From: a virus
Virus record (IMG/VR): IMGVR_UViG_3300024346_000108
Span: 1 to 49,245 of that record
Length of the DNA stretch: 49,245 nucleotides
Direction: 5' to 3' (one strand)
The notes beneath the pieces were generated by a model. It ran no database searches. It was not told the origin of the DNA and saw only the letters and a program-made list of their open reading frames with translations. The translations under genes were made by a program, and so were the position numbers. Shown piece by piece: positions 47,217 to 49,245 of the stretch (its first letter is position 1; every line of letters starts with the position of its first letter).

Positions 47217-48293
47217 TTATGGACGGTTTGCAGGTAGTGCGTTGTAGCTTCCACCTGAGATGTAAGCTGCTGCACGATCTGGATTATCGTATCCTGCTGC
47301 AATCTTGACGTTCTTAACGACAACAAATGCATCTGGATTTTCGATTGCTGTTCCTACACGAAGGAATAGAGTGTACTCAATTGTATCCTTCTTAGGCTTG
47401 AACTCACGGTGCACAACGATGTCACGCTTAACACCCACGATAACGTTATCTGGGAATGTTAGGTGGATATCTCCATGTGAACCTGAAGCTCCTGAGTGTG
47501 TTCCTGTCTGTACTTCATCAAGAAGTGGAACCTCGACAACTGGAATACCGAATGCGTAAGGGATTACGCCTCCTGGTGCTCCGTTGTTAGCAACAACATC
47601 TCCACGGACGATTCCTGAAGCGATATCTTCTGGAGTTCCTGGAATTGTTGTCAAGCTGTATAGGTAATCCTGGATCAAGTTTGAACCTGATAGGAAGCGT
47701 AGCTGGTTACGGCGCTGCTTATAGCGACGTGGCATCTTCTTAAGTGCATCGTTAAATACACCCTTTGAAATTGTTGATCCGCCTGCATCTACAACGTGAC
47801 CTTCGTCCTTTGCGATGTTAACGACACCCTTAAGTGCCTTCAATAGTGGATCAGAGCCTGTTCCAACTCCGTTAAGGACTAGATCCTCAACATCGTTTCC
47901 GACCTGTGTAGCCATCATTCTTGCGATGTGGTCTTCTAGGTCTGCGCCCTCAATGCCGTCTTCTAGAGACTCTGAAGAGAGTTCCCAGTCAAGACGTAGC
48001 TTCTTGGTAGCAAGAGAAATCTTAGCGAATACAACGCTCTGGTTTGCAGCTGTGTCTGTAGCTTCAGTTGCAACCTTGAGAATTCTTTCGCCAACACCGA
48101 TCTTGTCAATTTCTTGAATGTCAGAACGCATGCGAATGGTTCTGGCAAACTTTGTGACAACTGTTGCATCGAACATGTAGTCGATGAAACGGTTAGACTG
48201 TTCTGGCTTTAGCAAACCACCACGAGCTGAGTCAGCTGCGGATGTACCAAGGTCAGTTGTCTGAATTGCCTTTTCTAATAGTTCATTGCTCAT
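47217..48293 (-). CDS. Major capsid protein (HK97 fold)
   Basis: The 358-residue protein has the N-terminal arm (LEKAIQTTDLGTSAADSARG), the E-loop/spine region (FAKISLATKKLRLDWELSSE about 91-110), the long spine helix (EDHIARMMATQVGNDVEDLV), and the P-domain strands near the end (VGVKRDIVVHREFKPKKDTI). I start at the ATG at 48293, with GAGAGAGG upstream; the GTG at 48305 is part of the ribosome site. It lies directly after the protease-scaffold gene, as expected, and is followed by a strong hairpin. Confidence 0.9.
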   Translation of the reverse strand: MSNELLEKAIQTTDLGTSAADSARGGLLKPEQSNRFIDYMFDATVVTKFARTIRMRSDIQEIDKIGVGERILKVATEATDTAANQSVVFAKISLATKKLRLDWELSSESLEDGIEGADLEDHIARMMATQVGNDVEDLVLNGVGTGSDPLLKALKGVVNIAKDEGHVVDAGGSTISKGVFNDALKKMPRRYKQRRNQLRFLSGSNLIQDYLYSLTTIPGTPEDIASGIVRGDVVANNGAPGGVIPYAFGIPVVEVPLLDEVQTGTHSGASGSHGDIHLTFPDNVIVGVKRDIVVHREFKPKKDTIEYTLFLRVGTAIENPDAFVVVKNVKIAAGYDNPDRAAAYISGGSYNALPANRP

Positions 48294-48323
48294 TTTTATT
48301 TTCACCTCTCTCTTTATTTGGTC

Positions 48324-49245
48324 TTAGAGTTCATTGCGTACACCGATGAATGTTCCGCCCCACTTGCTCTTATTAATGGGTTCATCTTTAGACCCGCCGA
48401 GGTCTGCTGACTTCTTGATTGCAGTGTCTGATTCGACTGCATCAATTCTTTTCTCTGTTGCTACAAATCCCTCTTTGAGAGAATTGATAACCTCAGAAAT
48501 CTCGTTGTACTTCTTGTCAAGCTCAGCAATCTTTGCATCTGATGCCTTAACAAGCTCTTCTACGCTTGTGCGTACTGTGTCAAGACCTGCTGCATTATCT
48601 GCTGCAGTCTTTGTGAATGATTCAGTGAAGAATGACTTGAGTTCGTCAATCTTCTTAGAAATGTCAAGCTCTTCAACGGCGACTTCTTGAACGTCTGCTG
48701 CTTTTTCAACAACAGTCTCTTCTTCTTTCGCCTCTGGAGCCTCTGCGACAGCTTCTGCTGCGTCAGCTGCTGGGGTCTCTTCAACCACAGCTTCTACTGA
48801 TTCAACAGCCTCTGCCTGAAGTTCTGTATCTGTCACTTCTGTACCTCCTTCTTTGGCTGCGTTATTTATAACGTCGCCGCTAGATTCACGACGTTCTCCT
48901 GAAAAGTCTTCACCTTCAGAATTCTTTTTTAGATATGAATCAACAATTAACTTAATTGATTCTGCTTTATTAACATCATTGCTTTCTACCCAACCAATTG
49001 TTTCCATTTCGCAACCGCATGTTTCGCATGAGCATGATGATTCAGTTGATGTTAGTGCAATTGAATCTGTCTTGCACCAATAAATATTTTCTGGAACTAC
49101 ATCCGCTGCAATTCCCTTGATTACTGTTTTTCCATTTACTTTTTCAATTGAAAAAACATTTGCTAATTGATTAGCTGGATTATCGACCAAAGAAAGCTCT
49201 ACCAGATCGTAATCCTTAATTACTCTTACTGGTGTTTCTTCTCCA
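48324..49245 (-). CDS. Prohead protease-scaffold fusion, 5' end missing
   Basis: The frame is open to the window edge, so the N-terminal part (with the catalytic His and Ser) lies outside. The visible part starts with the protease motif DYDLVELSLVDNPAN, the usual C-terminal end of the HK97-type protease domain. Then come a Cys-rich stretch (CSCETCGCE), an acidic Ala/Glu-rich region (about 130 residues) and a long coiled coil (DELKSFFTESFTKTAADNAA; FVATEKRIDAVESDTAIKKS). The acidic coiled coil looks like a scaffold delta-domain, so the gene would give both protease and scaffold. A start codon at 49190 inside the frame is not the true start. Confidence 0.8.
   Translation of the reverse strand, partial: GEETPVRVIKDYDLVELSLVDNPANQLANVFSIEKVNGKTVIKGIAADVVPENIYWCKTDSIALTSTESSCSCETCGCEMETIGWVESNDVNKAESIKLIVDSYLKKNSEGEDFSGERRESSGDVINNAAKEGGTEVTDTELQAEAVESVEAVVEETPAADAAEAVAEAPEAKEEETVVEKAADVQEVAVEELDISKKIDELKSFFTESFTKTAADNAAGLDTVRTSVEELVKASDAKIAELDKKYNEISEVINSLKEGFVATEKRIDAVESDTAIKKSADLGGSKDEPINKSKWGGTFIGVRNEL

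Noticed and set aside
1-49245. Temperate lifestyle (integrase, immunity repressor, att site)
   Set aside because: No integrase motif or att-like repeat was seen; the two small HTH proteins are not enough.

Overview
The window is a continuous piece of a tailed double-stranded DNA phage (Caudoviricetes, long non-contractile tail inferred because no sheath gene is seen). Every supported gene lies on the minus strand, so transcription runs from position 49245 towards 1. The sequence is A+T-rich and densely packed, with many ATGA, TAATG and GTGA start/stop overlaps. The host is almost certainly an actinobacterium: there is a WhiB-type protein, a small DUF7455-like zinc protein and a pyrimidine-dimer-glycosylase-like protein of an actinobacterial type. 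The low G+C and an Ala-rich secreted protein with a Lys-rich end suggest a planktonic freshwater actinobacterium (acI/Nanopelagicales type); that last step is inference.

Layout in transcription order. (1) 49245-46721: 3' part of a prohead protease fused to a scaffold-like tail, then major capsid protein, a hairpin and a new promoter, and a small SAP/Rho-N-like protein. (2) 46710-42468: head-tail connector and neck proteins, tail terminator, major tail protein, a second hairpin and promoter, then the two tail-assembly chaperone frames joined by a canonical -1 slippery site (CCCAAAC). (3) 42464-25389: a 1,824-residue tape measure, distal tail protein, tail hub, and a set of fibre/adhesin proteins, one with ten exact PPVFTA repeats and a Cys-rich end, followed by short coiled-coil proteins. 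(4) 25365-23652: free-standing HNH endonuclease, calcineurin-like phosphoesterase with an unusual leader, holin-like membrane protein and a zinc ribbon. (5) 23706-11601: replication and recombination: MerR-like HTH, DnaB-type helicase, DnaG-type primase, ssDNA-binding protein (own promoter and 3' hairpin), DnaE-type DNA polymerase III alpha, MazG-like protein, RecA, Cas4-like nuclease, RuvC-like resolvase and several small proteins too short for ordinary ORF calling. (6) 11604-7716: a glycosyltransferase and a sugar nucleotidyltransferase, then small and large terminase. (7) 7702-1: accessory region with five tRNA genes (CAT, Arg-TCT, Asn-GTT, Gly-TCC, Asp-GTC), PD-(D/E)XK and staphylococcal-type nucleases, many small zinc proteins, a WhiB, an orphan HslV/proteasome-beta-like protease with the catalytic Thr-Asp-Lys intact, an Nmad1-like protein and finally a secreted Ala-rich coiled-coil protein under its own promoter.

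The regulation is unusually readable. About a dozen TTGAC-like/TATAAT-like promoters with 17-18 base spacing sit in the few gaps, several with the -35 box inside the preceding gene or tRNA. Three long hairpins follow the capsid, major tail and ssDNA-binding genes; each has one A.C mismatch on the plus strand that becomes a G.U pair only in the minus-strand RNA. I find no integrase, repressor, CRISPR array, transposase or recognisable endolysin. Portal and the protease N-terminus must lie beyond 49245.
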